A stretch of DNA of 64,000 nucleotides from Limanda limanda (Eukaryota > Chordata > Actinopteri > Pleuronectiformes > Pleuronectidae): contig NC_083658.1 of NCBI RefSeq assembly GCF_963576545.1, positions 9,078,928 through 9,142,927 of the forward strand, given 5' to 3'. Shown in pieces: positions 23,877 to 36,022 of this stretch; the first letter of the stretch is position 1, and each line of letters begins with the position of its first letter. A program made the translations under genes and the position numbers. Under the pieces are notes generated by a model. That model had not been told where the DNA came from. It was given only the letters and a program-made list of their open reading frames with translations, and did not search any database.

Positions 23877-26800
23877 AATTGTACATAAACATGTTGCTTG
23901 TTTTGTGAAAGGTGTCGCTCATAGAACCCAGAGTAGAATGTGGACACCTGACCCGAGTTCATCGGGCCCAGATTCTGACAAATATTTTGAAACGGGTTTG
24001 GTCAGATTTGGTCACGTTGGCTGCACATGTCTGTACTCGGGAATAAAACATCAGGTTTGGGTCAGGCCCGGCAAATTTTCTCTCAGGCTTGGAAGGCCTC
24101 GGACAGGAGCCCCACTACAATCCAAAGATGAAGGAGCTCTGCGCAACCGTGAAACATATTTTAGCATCTTTCAGCTGGTTGTTTTGGTTGGGGAATTCAA
24201 ATGGTTTAGTGATAAGCGAAGAACCGAGCAGCCAAAAAAACAGGGGGCCGGAACTTGCTTGTTTTGATCCATCCCCGAAACTGACATCTGAGAGAATTAA
24301 TCAACGCAAACAACACAAATAAATTACAGCAGCGGCGCAACGAGACAGGATTTGCGAGGACGGTGATCATCACCTCTCGAGTCAGAGTAAGAGATCTCAG
24401 ACTGGCAAACACCCCCGATGGGAGCAAATAACGTGGTGAATTAAAACTGACAAAACACTGATCCGTGACCCAGAGGAAATTAAATAAATCCGGATGCACT
24501 TGGGAACTTTTTATGTTGATCTCTGCTGAAATCTTGAGGGTTGATGCTTCAATTTTTCGAGGCGAAAAAACCTCCTGCTGGCAGATTGTGTCCGGATCAG
24601 TCAGTGATGTCTGAGGTAACGTCATGTCTGATTGTCGGCTGGACTTCAAACCCTGCTCCCCTCGCTGGGTTTCCATTTCAGGACAACAATGACTCAATTT
24701 CCTCTCTGTGCCTTGACCCATATTGCCGCGCTCCTAACGGACACGTGTCAAAAGGGCTCCACGGCTGTAATTCCCCGTGGTCGCCTGACCGACTGATGCA
24801 AGGGAGGCAGCTGTGGCAGATAAGGAAAAGTCCCGGCCTGCCTAACAGCCGTCCAGAGGGGGCTTGTTGGCTCTCGGGATTTCGTTATGGTGCAATTTGT
24901 GTCAAACTTTCAAAGTGGAAGCCGGGGAAGGTGTGGAAACGGAGAGCAACAATCATTTCCTGGAGAGTCCCGGCGGGAGATGTGGTTTGGATTTTAATTT
25001 CAGCCTGTTCAACGCTGCAATTGTAGATCCAGTTCAGGAAAACAAGAATATTGGTCAATTAATTCCTAATTAGTCCTAAATTAAATTAAGACAAGGCTTT
25101 TATTTATTGTTTACAGCCACAACCTAATATTCGTACAGTTTCCCCCTTGCTGAATAAAACAATTAATTGTGTATTAGTAAGCTACATGATTTCTCCGCAT
25201 GTCGCATGAGCCCGGAATTCTGACTATTGTTGTTTTTGTGAGTCGATTGAACAACATGACATTAAGAAGTCGACATTTATAAAACGCAGCGAGGTCATGG
25301 CGGTGAATTGAAGTTTTGAACTCCCCAGGGGAATAATTAATGGGCACATTTAGTGGACTGATATGAGTGTGTGAGCTTGAGTTGAATTGAAGGGGACTGT
25401 TGAGCCGTCGGAGGGAAATACTCTTGACATGAGCACTTCAGGATTTATAAAACAAATGCAGCAAGGAGGCAATTTATGGTAAAACTGGAACTTTGCGCCA
25501 TCCGGTGACATGGTGCTCGTGTGTCAAAACACAGCAGGTCCACTTGACACGCCATCAGCTTTAAGTGCACGCACGCCAGCAAAAAAACTATAATTTGCAT
25601 CATTACATTGATATAAACAAATGTACATTTTCCACTCGCTTTAAATGAATAATAATGGGGTAACTACTGCCAGGCTGTTTCCTGGCACAGTCCATTTCAC
25701 AGCAGACGAGTCGCAGCTCGCTGTACAGACTCGCCGTTTCACTGTTGCAGAGTATTGCATAATGCAGCTCCCTTTGTGCCGGGAAAACTGTGTTTTTTGG
25801 AAGAACTTGTGGCCTGTGTGGAAGTCGGAAGTCAGTCGGCGATCGCTCCGTCATCACCGCTGTCAGCCAAGGAAGCCGTGCTGCCATGGCGACCAAGTTA
25901 AATGGCCGCATTGAGGAGTGGGCCTTGCGCTGGAGTCGCACGCACAGATAAGTCATTGTTGGGGTCTTTGTAAAGCATAAACAAGTGGAGATGGAGATGT
26001 ATTATCGAAGCTTAGACGAGCAGCAAACACTTCATCGGAAAGAATTCACATCTGACCTCCAATTATAACACGAGAGCTGCAGTTATTCCAAATCAAAACA
26101 CAGACAGGAAAATGAAATGTGCGAGGTGATTTTTCTTTCCTTTACTTCACTGCGCGGGCGGAACAAAATGAAGGTTTGCCGCATTGTCTCTGAACAAATG
26201 TGCGTGGCCGCGTTCATTCATACGTTTGTGTCAACACTGTGGTGTCTCTCCGCTTACCGTGACCTTTGCAAATATCACCGCCAATATCACAAATTGTAAG
26301 TTAGAGTCCATTTATATTTTTCCACAACGAGATGCAACGTGTGCAGTTTCTCCTCGAATGCAACTTCGAGAAAGTTTTTTCCATTTGTGACCAGCTGCGG
26401 GTTACAAATCAATCCACCAGTAGGTTAAAAATATTCAATTTGTAAACTATAGTAAAAATATAACACTATAGAGATTGTACATAATGAGTCACTTTTTTTT
26501 GTTCTTACTTTGAACTTGATATTATATATTATTTACAGTAATTAGCTTTATTGTCTGATTCATTTTTACATTACTTGACTTGCAAGTGTGTTTACAAACT
26601 TTGTTGTTTATAAAATCTCTACAATTCATATTAAATTCTATGAACAATTAATTTAAATGATACCAAAGGGACCTGTTAGTCACAGAAGTAAGTACAGTGA
26701 TGGAAACAGAGTATGCGCATTTGTTAAAGTACAGCGATTAAGTAGAATTACATTTTAAATTGTTACTTGTATAACACATGAATGTTTTTCAATTTTCTGC

Positions 26801-27040
26801 AGGCTCACACTTTTGCCCTGCTACACTTCAGAGTGATCTAAACTAAAAATTAGGATATATTAAAAAAATGTATACGGCTTTCACAATACTACCAATGTGG
26901 GATCACTCAATTTCCATGGGAGAGTCTGTGTGGATGGACTGATATTTTATGTTTTACACCCAATATGACTGAGAAAATGATTTGTGGGGACAGCACACGT
27001 CCAAAAATCTCATATCATAACCTATTCCCTCTTGGATTTG
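23877..27040. other. Non-coding DNA
   Basis: No supported exon. The 171-codon minus-strand frame at 24.2-24.7 kb overlaps a 161-codon plus-strand frame, and neither shows a domain. A stretch at 23.94-24.10 kb with ACCCGAGTTCATCGGGCCC and a later TTTGGGTCAGGCCCGG may be an old repeat, but this was not confirmed. Confidence 0.55.
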
Positions 27041-27120
27041 ACACACACGCACGCGCACGCGCACGCGCACGCACACGCACACGCACACGCACACGCACAC
27101 GCACACGCACACGCACACGC

Positions 27121-27165
<45 letters not shown>
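27041..27165. repeat. Compound CA/CG alternating microsatellite
   Basis: The array passes from CGCACG units through about ten CACACG hexamers into pure CA. It is a strictly alternating purine/pyrimidine tract of about 125 bp with frequent CpG, which strongly favours Z-DNA. The His/Ala, Arg/Thr and Val/Cys frames over it are artefacts. Confidence 0.95.
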
Positions 27166-27166
<1 letters not shown>

Positions 27167-28059
27167 CCTAGTGTCCACTGACATGCACTGCACATGGGGA
27201 CGGGCTTTGCTTCTGTCTTTCAAAATATATGAACATTTTCCTCATCTCCCAGAAGAAAAAGGTTCCTTCTCATATAATCCTCTTAATAGTGAAGGGTGAG
27301 TGGGCGAAGGTTGCATGTCAAAACACCGGCTCCCTTGATAACGTGTCACACGGTGCATTATGATGTTGCGTGGAAGTGAGCAACACACTTGAGGAATAGA
27401 GTTCTGGCGGTGCAGCGTTTTTTTCCCCACCTTCTTTCCTCCGGTGAAGAAACAGGATTGTGTATTTGCGGAAACTGACGTGGTGAAAAACAAGAATAAA
27501 TATGCTTGCCTCAGCAACACCTCTGACAAAAAAAAAAACACCAACTAACAAACATACTTTATATTCTACGCGAGTAAAGCGGAATTATTATGATTAATGT
27601 GGTGCATGGATGTTTTTAAGCAGCTGACACAGAGCGGTGCTGCAGAAACATTGTTGATTCAGAAAGATTACACAACACTTACAGTTGTGTGTACGCACTA
27701 AACGGGCCAAAGTGATGTGGACTTAGATAAATTGAGCGGCTGTCGGACTGAGAAGCGACTTCCAGATGGTCACCCCCCCCCCCCCCCCGGAACACGCGTG
27801 CAGACTGTCAACCTCAGCGTGCCTTTCCACCGAGCCCGAAGTGAAACATGGACAAAGTGCAGGAAGGACCCGAGTTGGCGCGTGGCGGCTTTGTTTACAA
27901 GTTCTGCTGCAGCCCAGCCATTTGGACATTTCTTCCCTGACTGCTGTGGACTCATCTGTAAATCTATGATCCTTCATTATGGGAATTAAAGATTCCAACT
28001 AAAGTAACTGGAAACCAGTGAAAAACCCGGAAGAGTAGCGACAGCAGTGACATTTTTAT
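27166..28059. other. Non-coding DNA
   Basis: No gene is recognised. It contains a run of C at 27771-27788 and several short overlapping frames. Confidence 0.55.
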
Positions 28060-28680
28060 CACCTCCGCCAAAGAGATTATTTTTGTCGGTCTGTTCGTTT
28101 GTTGGTGGGTTTGTTGTGCGTTTGTCAGCAGAATTAGGCCAAAACTTGAAAGCAGAATTGGTGGCAGGATTGGACTCGAGCCAAGAATGAGCCCACGGAA
28201 CTTCATTGCAGAGATTTCTCGAGGACCTTGATTAAAACAATCTGCCATATGGAAAGCACTGATATCTATTATGATGTGAAATTTGATTCGAATTAGCTGT
28301 GCCTCTGCGGTGATATACGCTCTAATGAGTGCCATTTTATAGTTTGTTGGTTTATTAAATGTTTTTTTGCAGGAATACACGCACAAACTACTGAGTGGAT
28401 CTCAATATCACATCTCAGGAGGATGGGTTATAGGTCATGAAAGATCTGTTAAATTGTGCTGCAGATTCAGGGATTTTAAATATACTTTTATAAAATTGTA
28501 TTAATTTAGATGCTATTTTCTTTTATTGTTTCTTCAATCTTTAAGAAAAATGATTCCTGTAATTCGATGTAAAAATATCAGGCATATTTGGGGAACTGAC
28601 ATCTATGACTGTGCAGTTCGGTGCAGCTGGATGGATATAATGAGATTGTTGGGCCTTGGTGGAGGTCTGTGCTCCTATGA
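28060..28680. repeat. Dispersed repeat with CCTCCGCCAA/TTGGTGGAGG ends
   Basis: The left edge ACCTCCGCCAAAGAGATTAT is followed by a TTCGTTTGTTGGTGGGTTTG block; the right edge GGCCTTGGTGGAGG is near its inverted complement. Related material occurs at 41.93-42.10 kb (right end) and 51.42-51.63 kb. It resembles a common fish interspersed repeat with inverted ends. The interior around 28.25-28.60 kb is too diverged to be certain that it all belongs to one copy. Confidence 0.5.
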
Positions 28681-31424
28681 GGGCCATTCTAGAAAAGTGG
28701 CGTCCTCATAAAAGTGTGACACATCACAAATGTCATGGGGAAGAGTGTCAATAGTCGGAAAAAACAGTCGCAGCGCTTTTTGAAAAGAAGAGAAATAGTG
28801 GTGCAGCTGGAGGACAAAACCTCCAGGTCAGGTTCAGCCTGAATAGGTGAAATATGCAGAGGTGTTTTCATCTGGTACAAAGCACCGCACACTAAAGCAA
28901 GTGGGCCAAGGGCCTGACTGTTGATAGAGAGGCACAGAGAGAGATAAACTTGCATAGAAAAACCAGAATCTATCAGGAACAATCTGCAATGGACAGAGGA
29001 AACCAACGTAGAGCCCCTGGGGAATAAAATGTGTCAGTTTGTTTACAGCTGACAAAAGAGAAAGAACACCCAGCCCACTGTGAAACTCAATGGAGGTTGT
29101 ACCATGCTGTGCGGCTGCTTCTTTGCCACTGGTGCGTCTCATGAATTCAAGGAATGATGATATCAGAAGATTGCCGGAGCATTTTAGAGAGAAATGTGTC
29201 GAGCTGTGTCAGGGGACGAGGTTTGGGGTGAAGGTCTTGATTCTTCAGCCGGACCCTGAAGCCCAAATCCTGCAGAGCAAAACAACGGTGGACAGGGAAA
29301 AGTTGAAACCTGCAAATGCAGAATAAACTACCGCAAATGTAAAAGATCTTGGACAGCAACAGTCAAATGGCAGAAACAAGCAGCAGGCGAGGAAGCTTCT
29401 AGGGGCTTAGAAGTTTTGCGGCCAAATATTGCTGAAGGTTGCGAATAACAGGGTCTGGTGAATATTTCATTTTTGTTCTTTTCCACCATTGTGCAAGTTA
29501 TTTGTTTTTTCTTTTGTTCAGTAACCTTCAGATGTTTCCTTTAAAATATTCTGCCTTCTAAAAAGCGGTTTCATTTGCATTTATCTCTGAAGATACGCTG
29601 CAACTTTGACCTCGAACTGCAAATTCTGAGCATGTGAGCTGTTTCTCACACGTTTCCGATGTGGCGTTGCCCCAGCACAAGCAAAAGATCTGCCTCTAAA
29701 CGTCTGCATATTTATGAGATGGGCAGAAAGCGTGTGTCTGTGTTGAGGACGATGGGGGCTAATGGCTAAAAGGCCCACTTGTTTAACACGTCACTGACTG
29801 TAATGCAATGTGGCCTCTGAAAACAACAACACTATGAGTCAGTCCTGTCTCTGGCGGAGAGGGGAGAGCGGTCGCTGTGTGCAGGGCCGGGATTGAGCAG
29901 CTCTCCTGACTCAGCACACTTGGATAGAGGAATCACTACAAACCCCGGGAAGGTAAATATCGCGGACAGCTTGCACACCCTCTCTCCGTCGGTGTGAAAC
30001 TCGCATTTGCCGACGGCCGGGTCGTGAAACACAAATGTGCAGAGCGCCAGTTGTCCCGGCACAAATGAATCAATTACAAATCGATTGACTAATTGCATTT
30101 GGACAGTCTGTAAGTGTGTAGGAGGTGCAGGTGGGTCATAGGTGCAGTGATGCCGGAGCTTCACACTCGGCATAATCCAGTTGAAATTAATTTATAATCA
30201 TCACTATAGTGCATGTGATAGAAAAGAAAGGGGATGTTGATTGAGTTCTGCATTGAACGCATACCAACTGAACATCATTTCCCACTTAGTTAAAATTCAT
30301 TTGTAATGTTGAAAAGCCAGCAAATAATCCTTTAATTGTCTTTTGTATTTGGAAAAAGTGTGTATATTTCCACCTGAACCTTTTGCCAAAAAAATCCCGA
30401 AAATTCTATAAACTGTCTCTACACTGCCCCCCCAGGATTTCCATTGGTACTGCTCCGACCGAAGGCTCCATTCATTTGAGTGCACGCGTCTCACATTGAT
30501 CATAAATGAGCCTTTAGGTGGAACGTTTAAATCTAGTGAGGACAAAGTAAGTTGAGTACAAAGTAAAGCATTATGTCTACCATACATCTTCACTGAAGTA
30601 TGTTGGGGAGATTTACACTTTACAATATCTACAGCATATTTGCCTTAATGACAACATATATAATGAAAAAAGAATGTTACACACCATATTGTATATGAAA
30701 TATTGTCAAAAGGGAGGATTCTGTCAAATTAAGAGATGTGCAACAATTATTCATTTTTACCAGCAAAGACTGTAAGTACTTCTTATTCTTTGAGAAGTAC
30801 AAGGCAGGTGTCAAGGATGACAAATCCCATTCTGAAGGCTGAGGCTTTCATTATTACATTATTAGACAGATTCTGTTTGACAGCAAAGGGAGGATGATTT
30901 GCGGCTTAAGTCAAAAGCAACACTTAAACCCATCACACGTCCATTACACATCATTTTTAATCTCAGCCCATTGATCCGGAGTGCGGCAGATCAACAAGCG
31001 TATCGCAGCTATTGAGTTGAAAGGGGTTTCTGCTGCATGATACCTGACAGGTCACCGCGGTGAAAAGTAATTTGAAACGTACTTAAGTTGCGGCACAAAA
31101 GATAAAAGTTAATCCCGCTCGCTGTTGGAAGATCAAAACTCGCAGCGACTCGAGGAGGATCCTTATCGGCCTGGAATATTGTCTCTTTGTTAAAAATAAA
31201 TGTTCTACGAGCAGTTCCCAGAAGGATTTTGTCTCATCTTTAGTTCTGATGGTCACCAACCTCATGGGGGAGTTTTTATTTTTTTACAGAAAACCCACAG
31301 GAACACGACCGATTTGATAAAAGACAAGTTTATCCGACTCCATCTTTAAGTAACTTATGCAATCGGTCGGTGCTCTGGGTCACATGACAGCAGTTATTAT
31401 ATTATGTACTACAACACCACATTG
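28681..31424. other. Non-coding DNA
   Basis: No exon, long repeat or structural RNA is recognised. AT-rich stretches alternate with moderately GC-rich ones. Confidence 0.55.
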
Positions 31425-31793
31425 TTTGATATTAGTAACTTTGATGGACGACATGACAGCTCCAAAAAAGTGAGGCCACATTGTCTCAATCGCCCCCTGG
31501 TGGCAGGCTGCAGTCGGCCAAACTAAAAAAAGTTTAAATAAACCTCAAATACATTTTTCTCAGAGATGATTTCTATCAGTTTGGGTTTGTTCATCACACA
31601 GATTATTAATTATTAATTTGATGCTATGAAAACTAAATGATTCATCACGATTGACAGCTCAGACTGCCCCACAATCGGTGGCTGTGTGAACCGATGGCTT
31701 GTTCACATTGATCATATCTTGGCTTCATTTCTGGGTGGTGTGGGAGAAGTGGAGATGCAGCGTCCATCTTGTATACAGTCTATGGTAGAGACT
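31425..31793 (-). mobile_element. Dispersed repeat copy 2, near full length with inverted ends
   Basis: The left side carries ACTTTGATGGACGACATGAC, then TCGCCCCCTGGTGG (31490-31503), the reverse of the core of copy 1. The right side ends GCGTCCATCTTGTATACAGT then CTATGG, which is approximately the inverted complement of the left end. The unit of about 365 bp therefore looks like a non-autonomous DNA transposon with degenerate terminal inverted repeats. No coding capacity. Confidence 0.6.
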
Positions 31794-32384
31794 TGGTGGT
31801 CCTAACACGATGCAAAATGCACGAGGACACGATTAAAGCTGCATTAATCAATGTTTTCTGCAGCGATATCTTCAATAATCCCACTGTGCATGACCTGCCC
31901 AGCCCCTGAAAGGCTCAGAGACACAGATTAACATTTTAACAAGCTAACACTCGGATGGAGACCGAAATAAAGAGAGAGGGAGAGTAATTACATCACTTTA
32001 ATGAAGCGATATCGCCATGTTGTGTTAATGTGTTTATCCAGAAAAATCCTTCTTCAAAACTTTGGATCTGTAATGATTTAGAGCTGTTTATGTCAGCCTT
32101 GAAAACATATTCATACTTTATATATATACTGGGTCCAAAACCCCAGGACTGGAGCAGGCGTTAAAACTGAGAGATAATCAATAATAACAATTTGGGCTCC
32201 ACTCCTCCTATAACCTTCCCAGCGCTGCTTTATGAGGAAACAGGCCTTTACTGCCACATGCATGGGGGCTGTTCCTGAACATCCTTGAAGCTGGGATGAG
32301 TGGGTGGGCAGTGGGTAGAGGATGTGAGGGGTTAGGTGAGATTGTGTGTGGTGGGGGGGTTCAAAAAGTAATCCCCCAGCGTCA

Positions 32385-32640
32385 CGCCAAGCGAGGCCCT
32401 CAGTGGTCAGAGGCTTTCGCCGGCGCGCTCATTAAAGCCCCCCCCTATCTCTCCCTCTCCCTGCTTCAAATTGCCTTCCCAGCCTCATACTGCGCCGGGG
32501 CCGGAGGGTCAACAGATTATCTTCTTAATCCCGTTAATCCATCCTCACATCAGTCCGGGGATGATTCTCACCATAATTGTATTCGCTGCCGCCTCAATTA
32601 GAAAGAGGCCGGAGAAATGAGGTGGAGTGAAACGTCACGG
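32385..32640. promoter_or_regulatory. Candidate conserved non-coding element (speculative)
   Basis: A complex, non-repetitive block of mixed composition containing TTAATCCCGTTAATCC, two TTAATCC bicoid/OTX-like homeodomain cores, and TCAATTAG nearby. No coding support. Constraint cannot be judged from one sequence. Confidence 0.2.
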
Positions 32641-32692
32641 CGGATCAGTTGGGCGAGGACGCACATGTTTGTGGGTTGGGTGCGTGCGTGTA

Positions 32693-32721
32693 ACACACAC
32701 ACACACACACGCACACACACA
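32693..32721. repeat. CA microsatellite
   Basis: CA units with one GC interruption. Confidence 0.85.
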
Positions 32722-35700
32722 GGAGAGCTACACAAAGTTTTGGAAAGTGGTCAAATTGTGTGTTTTTTGTCACGTGGGAAGCGGCGACAAGAGTTCGAGA
32801 GGCGAACGGGCTGACCGTGGCGTGCTCCTGAGGTCTAAAAGCGGCTCAAGCTGATAGCGTATCTTAAAGGACATCCGCGTGTTTTCAAAGATCTAAATCA
32901 AAGATATGATTGCTCCCGTCCTTTAACGTCAAAATCTACAGACCCCTCCCGAAAGTGCAAAGACATAACACGTAGAGTTCACAGGGCGCGGGCGTCGGCA
33001 CGCTTGTTTCGGCGTCTCCTATTATCGCTGTCAGTGGGATGAGTCAAAGGTTAACCGCTCCTAATGGCTGGACATTATGTTAATTGAACGATCTATTAGC
33101 GTCCTGTCGGATTAGGCTCAACCGACAAGAGGCGCGGTCACAGGGCCAGAGGCTGAGAGGATTCCAGGGGGTGGGGCTAGCTCCCGGAGAACTTCTCCTC
33201 CACAAGGGCTTCCTCTCTGTGTGGCAACTGTCTCCAAGCTGATGTTATAGGCAATGGCCAATAACTAATGTCCTCTGAGGAGCGCAGCGTGAAGAAGAGG
33301 TAGAAGAAGTTTTGATTGTAGCCGCAGTGAGTTTTTGTTTGGGATAACCTGAGGTAAATACAATCTGCTGTGTTTTGTATTGGCTTTATCTGAGTGCATC
33401 GTGTCTCCCGGTAGATTGCTTATCCGACCAGGTTTTGGTAACAGAGTCCTTGTGAGTAAACTTAATGGCTTTAATCCATCTAACAGGCGGCTAAGGAAAG
33501 CATCCCCAAAACCATTCTCCCATTTCCTGCATCTACTCCTGCAGATCCCAAGCTAAATTGGATATATCCTCCCTTCAGCATGTCTCCAGGGTCTCATACC
33601 ACTTAGACACACTGTAGCTCAGATGGGTTTTTTTAGAAATGCAAATGAGAACCTACCAGATGTTGAAAGCTCTGTCTTTTGGTCAAAATCTATAAGTAAT
33701 GAAGGTAGGTGAGGGTTTGAAGGTCAATGGACTGCTACATCAGGAGCTTCACCATCATACATTGTGATTTTAGTATTTCAATTATAGTTTGTTCTGTCGA
33801 AGGAGCCAGCCGGGTCTCTCTCCTGGCATATAACATTATTCGGATTAATTAGTCGGTACAAAGAACACACGCACAAAAATAAATATATATAGAATAGCGA
33901 TACAATATTTGTGAAAAACCAAGATATGAATATATTTAAAAGTTGTACCACCACAATAAACAGAACAACAACACAGCTCTGCATTACAATGGCAGGATTA
34001 TTTAAAAAAAATCATTCTGCTTGTGCAATTTATGAATAATCTCAGACCTAAAACATGAACAGGAATTTTGGAAGACATTTTCAGAATAACATAAGCCTCA
34101 TGGGGCTTATAGACCTTTTGGGTCAGGTGCAGGGGACTTTTTGTTTAGTCCCAACCAAAATAACCGGCATAACAAGTTTGCACGTACCACAACCATCAAC
34201 AAACCAAAATTTAAGTCGACCAAAACACTAAGTCTGGGGCCAAAAACAAACCGAATCATTGTACTTTTTGGTTGGTGTGGACCAAAAGCAGGAAGGAAAA
34301 AAAGAAGCAGCATAGCTTGCAGTCATCTCTGTCAATTTAATATTCGAGCAATGAGGACTCTCTTTTTGCTTGTAGCGAACTACGATATCACAAAATTAAT
34401 TAAATAAATGAAACCCTACTCTTTTTCTATGTGTTATATTTTTTTAGGTGCATCTATCTACAAACCAATCAAGCGCCAGCTCTTTAGTCCGCTGCCTAGA
34501 TTATAGGCAAAGATCGGTTTTGGACTTTCATGTGTTAAACCTCTCTGAGATGTCAGAGTGCTGGCTGATATCCAAGCCACAGAAGTTTGAGGTCACATGT
34601 CAATGAATTGCATGTCAACCCCTCGGGTCGTCAAGCCGGACGCTCACACTTTTCAGATTTGTTGTCCCTGGGTGAACCCCGGCGAACTCGGGAACTCACA
34701 GAGAACTTGTTTTTTGGCAAGCTCTGTCCATTTGCCCGTATTTCACTTTCCCTGCTGTGCAGCTCAGTTGAGAGCACGGGGAAGAAATAGCAGAATATGA
34801 TCATTGATCCGGACTTCAATTTACCCCCGATAAATCATCTGGTGCCAGGCTTTTAAATGTGAGGAACTGCAGGCTCTCACAAGTCAACAACATCCATCTT
34901 TTCCACAAGAACACCTGGTGTTTGTGAGTTTTTTCTTTACGACTGTCCAGTACAAAGTGTAGGGGATCACACTGCATTCCTGAAAAAAGACGACTAAGGC
35001 CTGCACGGTCAGAACTTTCTGTGTTTTTGATTAATTCTTGAATGTTCTACGCAACAAAAACAAACTCCACTCGAGGTGGAAGCGGCCCGCAGTGTGGGAG
35101 CAAACGTGCCTGACGGTGCACAAAGGGTGAAGACAAGATGTTTGCCATTATGAGCCATTATTGAGGTTTTTAAAATGCGGCAGCTTGAGTTGCTGCTATA
35201 TTTTATTTAGGGAAATGAGACAGAAACCATTAGACGACGGGATTTAAATGCACAGCCTCTCATGTCGCGACGTGCGAGCTGCGTCTGAGCTGTTATTTTC
35301 ACATTTTCGGGAGAATACATTTGGAAACTGAAAGAGACACCCCCCCGTGCATTAGTGATGTCTCTTCCGCAAGCTTACCTCATAAAACCTTTTGCAATTT
35401 CCTTTGTCTCGTGCTCCTGGATTATTTACATCCATTTCACAGCTTAGCATTATATCGTATATTTCATTATGTTATCAACTGAGGTGTCTTTGTGATTGCA
35501 TCCGGGGTGCGTGGCGCCCGGGGGTCCCCACTTATCTCGGGTGCACTGCTGGAATTAATATGCTACTCGAACCCAGGTTCTTTGACTCGCTGCAGTTTCC
35601 TCGGATCACCTCTCCGGGTGCGTAATAGCTGTAATTTTATCTGATCCGACTTTAACAAAAAACACGTAGAGGATAAGAATCTCGCAAAAAAAAATGCAGA

Positions 35701-35998
35701 GCTGTGGGAGAAATATAACCCAAAAAACTGAGTCAGGTGAAACTGAAGGTGTAGTTGTCATCCTTGTGAATGGATTGCCCCTTCAATCTCTCTGACCTTC
35801 GGCGTCTCCATGACTGCTGGTGTGAAGTCAAGCCCGGGCGACCTTTGGATTTCTACACAGGACTCCTGGCCCGCCGACGCAACTCTTATCTTTCTCCGCG
35901 GCAGATAACGCCTTTCCCTCCCTCCACTCATCTTGATGTGGAAAAAGTCAGCTTTTACCTCATATCGCTAGATGCAGTTAGAAAGATTATGACTTGGA

Positions 35999-36022
35999 AT
36001 GTGTGTGTGTGTGTGTGTGTGT
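35999..36022. repeat. GT microsatellite
   Basis: Twelve perfect GT units. Confidence 0.9.

Noticed and set aside
24206..25026. Overlapping 171-codon (-) and 161-codon (+) frames
   Set aside because: Opposite-strand overlap without domains suggests chance.
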